Assembly (NCBI GenBank): GCA_949130495.1
Contig: OX422210.1
Coordinates: 501,867,760-501,931,759, forward strand
Length of the DNA: 64,000 nt
Origin: Sambucus nigra
Taxonomy: Eukaryota; Streptophyta; Magnoliopsida; Dipsacales; Adoxaceae
Reading direction: 5' to 3'
Positions 11,160 through 20,979 of the stretch are shown here, piece by piece. The number at the start of each line of letters is the position of its first letter. Position 1 is the stretch's first letter. Made by a program: the position numbers and the translations under genes. The notes beneath the pieces are model-generated. The model searched no databases. It saw only the letters and a program-made list of their open reading frames with translations, and was not told where the DNA came from.

Positions 11160-11360
11160 AGGTCATTGACCATGATAACAAACACACGTTTTGTATCACG
11201 GTCATTGACCGTGACAAATAATTGTCATGGTCAATGACTGTGACAAGTCCGTGACAAATGTAGTTGTCACGGTCTTATCACGGTCAATGACCGTGGCAAT
11301 TCTTTAAATAATTGTCACGGTCAAGGACCTTGACATGGCCGTGACAACTTCTGCAGCAAA
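11160..11360. repeat. CACTA left subterminal palindromic repeats
   Basis: Repeated units of the kind TTGTCACGGTCA and TGACCGTGACAA occur in both orientations, often joined into a 25-bp near-perfect palindrome centred on the AT of TCAATGA. Variants carry CATGGTCA or CAAGGTCA. In CACTA elements such subterminal repeats bind the TNPA-type protein. Confidence 0.85.
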
Positions 11361-11446
11361 AACCCTTTGCCCTTCTTTTTCCCCCCCGCCATTTCCCTCC
11401 TTTTTCCAACTCTCTCTCTACGCTCTCTGTCTCAACTTTCAGGTTA

Positions 11447-11450
<4 letters not shown>

Positions 11451-11523
<73 letters not shown>
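11451..11523. repeat. (CT)n microsatellite
   Basis: An uninterrupted CT run of about 36 repeats inside the CACTA element. Confidence 0.98.
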
Positions 11524-11525
<2 letters not shown>

Positions 11526-11529
11526 ATTT

Positions 11530-11900
11530 ATATATATGTTTGTGTGTATATATATATATGTGTGTGTGTATATATGTGCCTGTGTGTGTGTGCGTGTGTG
11601 GGGGGTGGGGAAGGGTGGGGGTAGGGGGTGGGGCAGGAGGGCTGTTGCGTGTGTGTGTGTGTGTATGTGTGGTGGGTGGGGAGGGGGGTGGGGCAGGGTG
11701 GGGGGCTGTTGTGTGTGTGTGTGTGTGTATGTGGTGGGTGGGGGTGGGGAGGGGGGTAGGGGGTGGTGTAGGGGGGCTATTGTGTGTGTGTGTATATGTG
11801 TGTTGGGTGGGGGGTGTTGGGTGGGGAGGGGGTGGGACAGGGTGGGGGGCTGTTGTGTGTGTGTGTGTTGGGTGGGGGTGGGGAGGGGGGGGGGGGGGTG
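11530..11900. repeat. G/T-rich minisatellite with long G runs
   Basis: Alternating (GT)n and GGGTGGGG blocks repeat with a loose period of 60-80 bp around the marker GGGGGCTGTTGTGTG, and end in a run of some 14 G (about 11885-11899). Plus-strand G runs are dense enough to allow G-quadruplexes. Long open frames here only reflect low complexity. Confidence 0.9.
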
Positions 11901-12573
11901 AGGCAAGGTCCCATTGTAATTCTCTTAATATCGTGTTTCGATGATTCTATGAGATAATATATATTGTTTCAAGGTTAACTCATTGTAGATAAAAACATTC
12001 ACATAGTAAGATTAAATTGAATCCATCCATAGATTCTATAATTACATCCACTAAAATATAATTAATAAATGAAACTGTTTTAGATGAAAGTAAATTAATA
12101 ATTAGTGCCCATTTCATATGAAAGTAGGATTGCCCCTCATTCTAATTTAGTAAATTAACAACGAGCCATGGTCAATTGTTAAGCAAGTGTTTTATTCGGA
12201 GTATATCAACAACGAGCCGTGGTCAATTGTCCAACACGTGCCAAGGCGTCTAAATAGTAGTGTGGATGACTTAACTGCTCCTACCGAATATCAATCCATT
12301 TTTTATGATAACCTGAATTTGAAACAATTTTTCAATTTGTAATAAATATTCCAATTTGTACCGAAACATCCATTTTTAATGCTTTTAATTGATTTGCACT
12401 TTATCATTTTCACTCTTGTGTAGTGTGCGTGTGTGGAGAGGAGATTAATACATAAATATTCCAACTACATCTAAGTTTTGTTTATACTAATCCATGAATA
12501 TATGCTTCTTACCTTTAATAGGTGATTAGTATATAGTTATTTGGGGTGTCCTATTTGTGGAGAGGAGACTGAA
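11901..12573. other. CACTA internal AT-rich filler
   Basis: No gene is seen. One short direct repeat is present: CAACGAGCC(A/G)TGGTCAATTGT near 12159 and 12209. Confidence 0.6.
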
Positions 12574-12720
12574 TCTCTTCGTCTATTCGAATACTAAGAA
12601 ATGCCATAATCCTAGGGAGTGATGTTCTGCAAATTCCTCCCAACCGTTATGTAGCCAAATATCACCAGTTGAAGTTGTCAATTCCACTTTCCATACCCCA
12701 CCACTTGGAACCTCTAGCAA
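12574..12720 (-). pseudogene. Captured B3-domain fragment, left arm of inverted repeat
   Basis: Read on the minus strand from about 12720 to 12583 this encodes VPSGGVWKVELTTSTGDIWL, then HNGWEEFAEHHSLGLWHFLV. That pattern (W-x-V-x-L, W-L-x-x-G-W-x-E-F-x-E-x-x-S-L, H/D-F-L-V-F) is the second half of a plant B3 DNA-binding domain, most like the REM type. It is a fragment without start or stop. It is a near copy of 12736-12850 in the opposite direction. I infer capture of a host B3 gene piece by the CACTA element followed by inverted duplication. Confidence 0.75.
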
Positions 12721-12850
12721 AACATGGGAGACCATTGGAAGGTGGAATTGACAACTTCAACTGCTGATTTTTGGCTACACAACGGTTGGAAGGAATTTGC
12801 AGAGCATAACTCCATAGTATTATGGCATTTCTTATTGTTCAGATATGAAG
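12590..12850. repeat. Inverted repeat of B3 fragment: about 110-bp arms, 42-bp loop
   Basis: The left arm (about 12590-12693) and the right arm (about 12736-12845) are reverse complements with roughly 88 percent identity, separated by about 42 bases. Mismatches are spread out. A transcript through here would fold into one long hairpin. Confidence 0.9.
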
Positions 12851-12918
12851 GAATTATATTTGACACGATTTCCCAGGGTACATTAGTTGGAAGGAGGTGC
12901 CATATGAGCTCAAGTTAG
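12724..12918 (+). pseudogene. Captured B3-domain fragment, right arm of inverted repeat
   Basis: The plus-strand frame of 64 residues starts MGDHWKVELTTSTADFWLHN and continues GWKEFAEHNSIVLWHFLLFR, then YEG. This is the C-terminal half of a B3 domain (REM-like), where full domains are about 100 residues. The frame after YEG does not match B3 and runs into transposon sequence. The ATG is probably accidental: the left arm has GGGGTATGG at this place instead. B3 proteins are nuclear transcription factors; this piece alone should not bind DNA. Its interest is its sequence identity to a host gene and its pairing with the left arm. Confidence 0.7.
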
Positions 12919-13374
12919 CTGTTTGGGTGACACTACATGTAATGTATCTATATTTATATATCAATTTCAATTTCAATTTATATTTATATTTATATTTATC
13001 TATATTTGTTGGGCGAATACGGAATTTACTTTATTTTATTTCAGGGGACAGGGAGTGGCCCTGGGGTAGGCCACATAGGCTCGATACTTATGTGGCTCTT
13101 TGGACGAGAAGGGAAGGATAAGGAGGTGTCCCCGAACGTTGCATTACAAAATCTCTTTTCCAACTAAATAGTTTTTGGATTTGAGATAATTGATGGTGAT
13201 GTTGTTTCTTCTTAAATAGTTTCTATTTTGAATGTATATTTGCATTATTTCTAGTTTATTTGGATATATGATGTTTTAACAGTTGCAATGTTGATATAAC
13301 AGGTACAAATATACTGTTGGGCAGTGGTAGTGGCAGTGGCCATACTGCCCAACAGATTTTTTTTCAATTTGCCC

Positions 13375-13660
13375 AGAATTGTCACGGTCATTGACCATGA
13401 CAAGACCGTGACAAAAGTTATCACGGTCTTGTCATGGTCAATGACGTGACAATTTTTTTAAAAGGGGTCAAGGCTTTGTCACGATTATTAACCGTGATTA
13501 AACGTGTCACGGTCAGGAACCGTGACAATTCTTACGAACTTGTCACGGTCAATGACCGTGACACGTCCTTGATAAAAAAATTTGTCTCGCCCCGAATTGT
13601 CATGGTCATTGACCTTGACAAGTCCAACTTGTCAAGGTCAATGACCGTGATAATTCGGCA
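13375..13660. repeat. CACTA right subterminal palindromic repeats
   Basis: At least eight units of the same GTCACGGTCA / TGACCGTGAC palindrome as on the left side, in both orientations, up to the right TIR. Confidence 0.85.
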
Positions 13661-13885
13661 GATTTGGTGTAGTGAAGGGTTTTGAAATAAAAGAGACGTT
13701 TGAAGGCTTTAAAACTTGACGATTGGAGTTTCCCACCATTGCATGTGCAAGGGCCTCCTCTAATCATTTCAAATGAACACGTGGCACATCGGGAAGGGTC
13801 CCGACAGCTGAAAAGACAGTGTTACGTCGAATACGAAGTGACATCTGGGGAATATAAATGGTTGCCTTCCTAACCAAGTTTGTGT

Positions 13886-13897
13886 TTTGGCGCCAAA
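13886..13897. promoter_or_regulatory. E2F-like perfect palindrome TTTGGCGCCAAA
   Basis: A 12-bp perfect palindrome that fits the plant E2F consensus (TTT, then S-GCGC) on both strands. It lies about 210 bp from the CACTA insertion and, without the CACTA, about 620 bp upstream of the start of the antisense gene. Function is inference. Confidence 0.45.
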
Positions 13898-15076
13898 TTG
13901 GTGTCAGACTTATCCACCATCTCCTAACGGTAAATATGACCCAACAGTTCAGCTATGATGACTGACTTAGTCACACCGGGGAGAATTTCACTTACCACGA
14001 GTCCAAACGAGTATTTGGGAAGGTTGGTAGTACTTTCAGGAGAATTTCAAATAGTAAAGCTAGAGCGGTTGAGGCTCAGCATGAGGAAAAAGTGGCAATG
14101 TCCCTTCACCCAAGCCCCAATGAGAATGGAACTTCGGCTCAGGTACATCGGGGAGAATTTAACTTTTTCCAAGAGATTAAATCACTGCGGTCCTAACAAT
14201 GGAAAGAAGGCCAGAATTTAACTTCACACAGAGAAGGTTCATCGGATTGAGAAGTTTCGTGCAGACATTTCTTGTTCCAACAAATCTCTCCATGAAGGGG
14301 CAAATGTAGAGGGGGCTTGAAGGTAAACCAGAGGTTAGGGATAATTCCCTAATTAGCAACAGTGCTTGGATTAAGCAACAGAGGCAGCTGAAGCTTGGCA
14401 ACTCAGCGAGGCAGCGTAGCGTGGCAACTCATACTCTAGCTTATTATATTAGTCAAATTGTATTTCTGTTTATGTTGACTATAATCTATAACGGTTATAA
14501 TGTTGTAACGAGAATAATAATGAGTTTTAGTGCGAGGTCAAACGGTACTCGCGAGGGACCAGGCTTGACAGGACTTGGGAGAGTTTCCATGCTCTACCGA
14601 ATGACCTCACCGTGGGAACTTTAGAGGGACTTGGTTTGGAGGCTTGAGAAGTGAGGCACCGTTGGTACTTGTCATGACCATCTTAGATACACCTGGTAAA
14701 AACACCGAAGGACCCCGACCGTGGAACCTCGGGCGGAGCATCTTGGAGTTCCATCGGGCATTAGAGTTAAGAACCAAACAACCCTCTACTTAATGTCACA
14801 TCTACTGTAGGTGATGTCATTAGCCAGCTAAATAATGTCAGACCGACACTTGAGTAAATCATCGTGGTATTTGGGGCTGTCAGGCAGTTGGTGAACCACC
14901 TCTGCGACAACAGCCCCCCCGACACACAGTGGTTAGGCAAAAGGCATGTCTTGGCATTTAATGTTTATGACGTGGAGGCAACTATTGCATCAGGCATTTA
15001 ATGTTGTGACATAAAGTATGAGGGATGTCTTTAATAATCTTAAATGTCTGAGTTGCCTCGGGGGTGGTGTGGGGGA

Positions 15077-15083
15077 TATTTAA
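15077..15083 (+). promoter_or_regulatory. TATA-like box of putative Tat-1 LTR
   Basis: TATTTAA, followed within 60 bases by CCACCTTTGAGGAGG and a pyrimidine/purine-rich leader. Typical of an LTR promoter, but unproven. Confidence 0.4.
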
Positions 15084-15509
15084 GGACCCCAACCACCTTT
15101 GAGGAGGGGATCGATCTTTTTTAGAGTTCAGGAGTTATTGCTAGAAAGAATACACATCAGAGAGAGTTATTTCAAAACCAGAGAGTTTACTCACTCACCA
15201 TTGTTATTTATTACGAAGATTTTAATACTTGACAGAGATCCTTGAGGGTGTTTGGTGTGTTTCTACCTGCCTACCAAGGTGTATCTAGGGTGCTTACTTC
15301 TCTCTCCCTCTAGTTAAGTTACTTCTAAGTTCCTTTACTACTTTCCTGAGTTATACACGAGAGATTCGTGAGTTTAAACTAAGCTTCATCTTCATTAGGC
15401 TTGTGTTGGCATGTTCTATCACTAATCCAAGGTTTTAGTTAATTGAACTATCATCACCATACTTCAAAGGGGTTACGCCTCCATTTATAATCTAAAGTAG
15501 CCTCTTATA

Positions 15510-16400
15510 GTGTCTTATTTTGATGACTATATTTTTTAAGAAGTGTACTTATGGTATTATCAGCTGGGCATTTAGAAGAATATGAGAATAAATTAATTAA
15601 TGCTAAACCTATATCGAAATATTAATTACGTTGACTTTGAGTTATTTAGGGAGTCCTTCCAGCATATTAGTATGTAATTAGTAGCCAATTAGGGTATCAT
15701 GACTAGTATGGGTAGTTAGGCTCATTAGGCATGCACACTAGATCGAGAGGTAAGTATCTCAAGTGAGTACACTAAGTTAACTCGAATAATAATTGTGCTA
15801 ATTGAATCAATTTAAGCACTTGCTATTTTAAGCTGTTTTCAACTCGGGCTCTGACCCACTTTTCTGTATATCTTTCTATTGTTCCATTATTTTTAGGTCC
15901 TAGACACAGGGACACCAGCCTTAGGAGACTCTATTCAGTTACCATGTTATAGCTGCTGTGGAAGCTGCATGATAATTGCTAGTAGATAACTTAGCCTATT
16001 CTTCCTTTTTCAGTTATCTATTTTTTTGGAAATGTCGTCCTTTCTTCTATTTACATTCAGAGATCTAGTTATTTTAAATTCTCTCTTATATTTGATTTCC
16101 TTTTATTGGATTTATTGTATGGGATTGTATCTAGATGTGTTTCACTCCAGTTATTTATTTTACTTCAGTTAGACTTTATTTATATTACTGTGATGCATGG
16201 CATTTGTTGGTATTCTTTTTTATATTGGTTAGTAACAAGATAAAATTTGGATATCACCTTTTTTAAATACTAGGTGGTTAGTTTTTATTAAATTAAAATT
16301 TGAGTTTTTGACAGTGATGCATTATCTGGATTAACTTGATATTCTGAAATTAATCAATTTAGGACTGATCACCTGGTAATTAATTAGGCGGGGTGTCACA
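15510..16400 (+). repeat. 5' LTR remnant (last 0.89 kb)
   Basis: Matches 22958-23843 of the 3' LTR along its full length, from GTGTCTTAT to GGCGGGGTGTCACA. To the left the similarity stops abruptly at about 15510. The two copies differ at many places, so the insertion is old. Confidence 0.92.
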
Positions 16401-16402
16401 GA

Positions 16403-16414
16403 TGGTTTCAGAGC
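16403..16414 (+). other. Primer-binding site (initiator Met tRNA type)
   Basis: TGGTTTCAGAGC begins two bases after the LTR end. The usual plant form is TGGTATCAGAGC, complementary to the 3' end of initiator tRNA-Met; one base differs. Confidence 0.85.
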
Positions 16415-16582
16415 ATCAGGTTCAAGTGTTCTTAGGATCTGTACGGCTTATTATGTTTTTGCATAGAATCCTTTGATATAGATCCCTATATTTTAAGATT
16501 GTTGTAATCTTCATATGTTTTAGGTTCTTCTGCTATTTTGAGAATATAACTGTAGACTTATGAAACTTTTCTCTCTTTTCAG

Positions 16583-17872
16583 ATGCCTCCTAAACGTGCA
16601 CAAAGAGTTCCCAAGGTTTCCCAGCCAAAGCCTCAGCCTGCACCTGCTCAGGGTGTGATGAATGCTGCTAAGTGGCTGCCATTGTAGCTCAGGCGGTAAA
16701 CGCTGCTTTAGCCGTAGTACAATAGGCACCACCTCAGGCACCGGTGGTGGCTCCAGTTCAGGCCCGGGCTTTCCCGTATGCTTGGGAGCATGTTAGGGAT
16801 TCCTTCCAGAAGGCGCATCCTTCGGGGTTTTCAGGGAGTTCCGATGCAGTCGTAGCGATCCAATGGAAAAAGTATATCCAAAGGCATTTGAGGATGCACG
16901 AGTGCATGGAGGTACAGAGTTAGATTTTGGCCACATTCAAACTGGTGGGGGCAGCACTGTAGTGGTGGATATCTATCACCACCGCTGAGGAGAGAGACAC
17001 ACTCAGTATCTGAGATTTTGGGTGCGGTTCGACCGCAAGTATTTACCTTCGGATATCCAGACAGAGATGAGTCAAAAATTAGAAAATCTAAAGCAGAAGG
17101 GAAGTACCGTGGTAGAGTATGAGGTAGAGTTTACTAATCTCCTCAATATTGTACCGAGTGAGATCTCGACCAAAGAGAAAAAGATTCAGCACTTTATTGA
17201 TGGGTTGATATTGAGGATCCGCCAGCATTTAATAGGAAATATCTCCTTGGCCACCTATTCAGATGTGGTCAACGCAGCACTACTCCACTTTCAGGACCAC
17301 CGCTTCCATTTTTCTGAGGTTAAGAAAGTGGGAGAATCCAGCCAGCGGGGCAGGGCAGGAAGGAATGGTATCAATGGGGCACAGGCAGTTCAGGGTCAGC
17401 ATAGGCACAGTGATCAGGGTTTCCAGTAAGGGGATCCTAAGAAGTTTAGGTCAGGAGGTTTTAGACATGGGCAGTGAGGCTTTCGACATGACCATCAGGG
17501 CCAACACGGCAATCAGGGCCAGCAGCAGGTTCAACAGGGCCAGAATGTCCAAGGGAGGGGTGGTAACGACCATCAGGGCTGGGGAAAATAGGAATAGAGG
17601 GGAGGAACCTTCTCAAGGAGATGTTTCACGTGTGGCAATACTGTCCACAGATGCCGGGACTGCCCTCAGAAGGGTAGAGGCCAGCAATAGCAATAGGGTG
17701 TTCGTCAGGAACCCCAGAGACCGTTATTTCCCGCAGCTCTCCCAGCACCTCCACAGATGGCAGCACTGCCACCCATTCCAGCCGCTCCAATTCAGCAAGG
17801 GCAGCATCAGTATAGACGACTCTATAATCTGCACCAAGCCGCAGTCCTATAGGAATCGCCAACGATTGAGGG
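16583..17872 (+). pseudogene. Tekay-like gag (broken)
   Basis: The ATG at 16583 follows a pyrimidine tract and opens MPPKRAQRVPKVSQPKPQPA. A frameshift near 16670 and several stops follow. The core gag shows AFPYAWEHVRDSFQK, ATFKLVGAA, then in the frame of 17022-17429 FDRKYLPSDIQTEMSQKLEN and IDGLILRIRQHL, typical of retrotransposon gag. The nucleocapsid zinc knuckle is intact in form: C-F-T-C, H and C with CX2CX4HX4C spacing from 17622, in the same frame beyond a stop at 17427. The region before it is rich in glycine and glutamine, as usual. Gag builds the particle that packages the RNA. Stops such as CAG-TGA and TAA fit C-to-T decay. Confidence 0.85.
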
Positions 17873-17879
17873 CATGTTT

Positions 17880-18330
17880 TCTATCTAGGGGACTTTGGGG
17901 CGCATTTCATTTGACACAGGAGCCACACACTATTTTATTGCCACGGGGTTTGTACGTACTGTGATTATTTGATACAATAGAGAGTACGGTTACTTGTGTG
18001 GATTCGCCATTGAGTAGGGGTTCCATTATTTCTTTTATTTGTCGGGGAATGGGTATAGATATTGGGAGGTTTATCTTACCCGCTGACACGCTCGTATTAG
18101 ACAGGTCCGAGTATGACGCGATTATGGATATAGATTGGCTTATCAGGTATAGGTCCATGATTGATTGTTATAGTAAGAGTATAGTTTTTTCCATAATCGG
18201 GCAGAAGATGTTTTCAGTGGCGATGCCTCGCTCTGAGGGAGGATTATCCACTCATTTATACTATATAGAGGAGGAGACCTGTACGGACATTGTGGTACCG
18301 CTTGATTCGATTCCTGTAGTTTGAGAGTTT
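17880..18330 (+). pseudogene. Tekay-like aspartic protease (broken)
   Basis: The active-site motif FDTGATHYFIATGFV is encoded from 17910, with DTGA at 17913-17924 in the gag frame. A shift moves the rest into another frame, which from 17998 encodes RFILPADTLVLDRSEYDAIM, then DIDWLIRYRSMIDCYSKSIV, the C-terminal flap and hydrophobic core of the family. The protease would cut the Gag-Pol polyprotein. It is disrupted by the frameshift between the two halves. Confidence 0.85.
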
Positions 18331-19660
18331 GTCGATGTGTTTCAAGAGATTCCGAGGTTACCACCGAGTAGAGAGATAGACTTCATTATTGATTTAGCGC
18401 CAGATACTCGATCGATAGCTCGTGCACCTTATCGTATGGCTCCAGCAGAGATGAGGGAGTTACGTGATCAGATTAAGCAGTTATTGGGGCAGGGGTTTAT
18501 TCGTAGGATTACTTCACCATGGGGTGATCCCGTACTATTTGTTAAGAAGATGGATGGATCGTTGAGGTTATGTGTTGACTACCAGGAGTTGAATAAAGTC
18601 ACGATACGGAACAAATATCCATTACCTCAAATCGATGACTTATTAGATCAGTTGAGAGGAGTGATTTTCTTCTCGAAGATTGATTTGAGATCGGGGTACC
18701 ATCAGCTCCATATTAGGGAGCAGGACGTGTCGAAGACTGCCTTCTTGACAAGATATGGTTCCTATAAATTCAGGGTTATGCCTTTCGGGATAACTAATGC
18801 CCCAGCCGTGTTCATGGACTTGATGAACAGGGTGTTCAGAGAGTTCGTGGACCAGTTCGTCATCGTATTCATAGATGACATTCTGGTTTACTCGCAGACC
18901 GAGGAGGATATGCCGAGCACTTGAGGTAAGTTTTGTAGACAATGCGCAATCATGAGTTATACGCAAAATATGATAAATGTGAGTTTTGGCTGAAGGAGGT
19001 ACAGTTCTTGGGGCATATCATCTCCGATAGAGGGATATTCGTGGATCTAGGGAAGGTTTCAGTGGTGAGGGAGTGGGGACAGCCCACGGCATCAACCTAA
19101 ATACGCAGTTTTTTGGGCTTAGACGGATACTACAGGAGATTCATTCGAGGGTTTTCAAAGATAACAGGTCCGTTGACACACCTGACTCGCAAAGGGGTGC
19201 CGTTTATCTGGAGTGACGCCTGTTAGTTAGACTTTGATGAGGTGAAAGATAAGTTAACCTCAGCACCAGTGTTAGCATTATCCAAGCCGGGAGTGGAGTA
19301 TCTAGTCTACACTGATGCATCCTTGTTAGGAATTGGAGGTGTACTGCACTAGGAGGATCAGGATATAGCTTATGCTTCCCGTAAGCTTAAGCCTCATGAG
19401 AGGAACTACCCCACCCATGATTTAGAGTTGGCGAGGGGTGGTGTTTGCACTTCGAATTTGGAGACATTACCTCCTAAGGGAGAAATTTCGTTTATTCACG
19501 GACGACAAGTCATTACAGTACCTATTCACGCATAAGGAGTTAAATATGCGTCAACGTCGGTGGCTTAAGTTTGTGAAGGATTATCAATTTGATATCCAAT
19601 ACCACCCGGGGAAAGCTAACGTGGTAGCAGACGCATTGAGCCGTAGGCCAGTCGGTGAGG
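18331..19660 (+). pseudogene. Tekay-like reverse transcriptase and RNase H (broken)
   Basis: From 18337 the frame runs through [97 protein letters not shown] and the catalytic box [10 protein letters not shown] (F-x-D-D form, about 18868-18897). A frameshift at about 18910 and stops follow. RNase H shows YTDASLLGIGGVLH (about 19312), [20 protein letters not shown], a frameshift near 19435, then [20 protein letters not shown] and ADALSRRP. All catalytic aspartates of RT remain. It stays directly after the protease as in all Ty3 elements. Confidence 0.9.
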
Positions 19661-20640
19661 TGGCCAAGGTGTGGAAAGCAAAATGGAAGGAGTTAAGGAA
19701 CCAGGATGCGGTGGCTCAATCATTTGTGTCTGTGATGACGATTATGCCCCAAATCATTACGAAAGTAGTACAGGCTCAGACAGATGATCAGTTCTCCTAA
19801 ACTCAAATAGTGAAGCTTCGAGCCGAGGGGGCTGAGTCTTACACCATGAGTTTAGACGGGGGTCTACGTTTCAATGGGAGATTGGTTGTTCTCGATGGTG
19901 AAGATTTACAACACAAGGTGATGGAAAAGTCGCATGGTTCCCGATTTATGGTACACTTTCTGCCAGCTAGGACAGACTACACCACGCGACAGTACGCCTA
20001 GATATTCATAGCAGAAATAGTGAGACTCCATGGACTACCTCTCAATATCTTGTCTGAAAGAGATAAGGTGTTTGTGCCTCGATTTTGAGAGAGTTTTCAG
20101 GAGGCGTTGGGTACGGAGATGCGATTGAGCACAGCCTATCACCCGCAGAAGGATGGTCAGACCGAGCGAACGAATTAGATGTTGGAGGAAATGTTACGTA
20201 TGTGCATCATTGATTTTGACGTAGGCTGGGAACAGTACCTTCCACTGGTGGAGTTTGCCTATAACAACTCCTACCAGTTTACTATCAGTATGGCTCCATT
20301 CGAGGCACTATACGGCAAACCTTGTCGTTCCTCAACATGTTGGCTAGAGGTGGGGGACAACAAGTTACTTGGTTCGGAAGTGATTCAGCATACTTCGGTG
20401 AGAATAGAGTTAATACAGAGCCATATTCAGGTTGCTCAAGATCGACAGAAGAGCTACGTTGACGCTAAATGGTATTTTTGCGAGTTCAACATTGGAGATT
20501 AGGTGTTACTTCAGGTGTCTCCTATGAAGGGAGTAATGCGTTTTGGGAAGAAGGGAAAATTGGGGCCTAGGTATGTAGGGCCATTCCCCATTATCGAGAG
20601 GATTGGGCCAGTTGCTTATAGACTTGGGTTATCGGAGCAC
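19661..20640 (+). pseudogene. Tekay-like integrase with deleted catalytic core
   Basis: The N-terminal zinc region starts (DGEDLQHKVMEKSHGSRFMV near 19890-19950) and then jumps directly to HFLPARTDYTTRQYA, so the rest of the zinc-binding motif and the first catalytic aspartate region, about 100 residues, are missing. The second aspartate motif reads SERDKVF where SDRD is usual. The glutamate motif DGQTERTN is kept (about 20152). Then come WEQYLPLVEFAYNNSYQ and the C-terminal GPY/F module GKLGPRYVGPFPIIERIGPV (about 20554-20613). Stops occur at 20000, 20088, 20176 and 20502. Integration activity is impossible. Confidence 0.85.
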
Positions 20641-20970
20641 TAGCATAGAGTCCATGACGTGTTCCATATCTCTTTGCTGAGGAGATTTCTTTAAGATGAT
20701 TTGGCCCACACCCACATTGTGTTGGAGGAGATAAACTTACAGCCTGATAGTTCCTATGAGGAGGGGTCGGTTTCTATTATAGACCGTAGCAAGAGGAAGT
20801 TGAGAGAGAAAATAGTATCATTAGTACGTGTTCAGTGGCGGCACCAAAATGTTGAGGAATTAAGCTGGGAGCGCCAGTATGACATGCGTGAACGTTATCC
20901 AGAGTTATTCTTTCCAGGTATATATATATATATATTCTTTCCAAATTTTTACGCATATTTATTTTATTAG
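20641..20970 (+). pseudogene. Chromodomain at the end of Tekay-like pol
   Basis: After HRVHDVFHISLLRRFL the frame 20701-20970 encodes VSLVRVQWRHQNVEELSWER, then QYDMRERYPELF, a match to the chromodomain of Tekay/Del chromoviruses. The domain is short but complete in form. In chromoviruses it is thought to guide integration to marked chromatin. The frame runs past PELF to a stop before the polypurine tract. Confidence 0.85.
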
Positions 20971-20977
20971 GGGGGAG
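20969..20977 (+). other. Polypurine tract
   Basis: AGGGGGGAG lies directly before the 3' LTR start; it primes plus-strand synthesis. Confidence 0.9.
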
Positions 20978-20979
20978 TA

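Larger units (their letters stand above)
11109..13674. mobile_element. CACTA (En/Spm-type) transposon, non-autonomous, 2566 bp
   Basis: The left end is CACTACACCAAA (11109-11120) and the right end is its exact inverse, TTTGGTGTAGTG (13663-13674). The flanking bases are AAG on both sides (11106-11108 and 13675-13677), a 3-bp target duplication as expected for CACTA transposons. Both ends carry many subterminal repeats. There is no transposase; the inside holds a CT microsatellite, a long G/T-rich minisatellite and a captured B3-domain fragment present in two opposed copies. It therefore depends on a transposase in trans and is of the gene-capturing (Pack-CACTA) kind. It is nested in Tat-1. Confidence 0.95.
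2385..15509 (+). mobile_element. Ty3/gypsy Tat-lineage element Tat-1 (5' end outside window, CACTA nested)
   Basis: Tat lineage is shown by pol that carries two RNase H domains (RT-linked and archaeal-type) followed by integrase, and by an extra gene in antisense orientation downstream of pol. Order on the plus strand: end of protease linker and RT (2703-3530), RNase H and second RNase H (3531-4631), integrase (4632-6190), antisense gene on the minus strand (6524-10695), then a region with LTR-like signals up to 15509. The CACTA transposon at 11109-13674 is nested in it. Gag and the 5' LTR are not in the window because the LTR at 1-2384 lies in pol. The right end is uncertain because no second LTR copy is present to compare. 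Confidence 0.8.
13678..15509 (+). other. Tat-1 3' region with probable 3' LTR
   Basis: This continues Tat-1 after the CACTA insertion. No gene is seen. A purine-rich stretch near 14297-14315 could be the polypurine tract. Near 15077-15083 there is TATTTAA followed by pyrimidine-rich sequence with repeated AGAGAG, which fits the promoter and R region of an LTR. I therefore infer that most of about 14310-15509 is the 3' LTR. The exact ends cannot be set because the other LTR is not in the window and the right side has been cut by the truncated Tekay LTR. Confidence 0.45.

Noticed and set aside
11335..11944. Long overlapping frames of about 130-190 codons on both strands
   Set aside because: They are made by the CT and GT/G-rich low-complexity arrays; composition is a repeat of few residues and no domain is present.
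16403..16414. Possible tRNA gene remnant
   Set aside because: Only the 12-base tRNA 3'-end complement is present, directly after an LTR; it is a primer-binding site.
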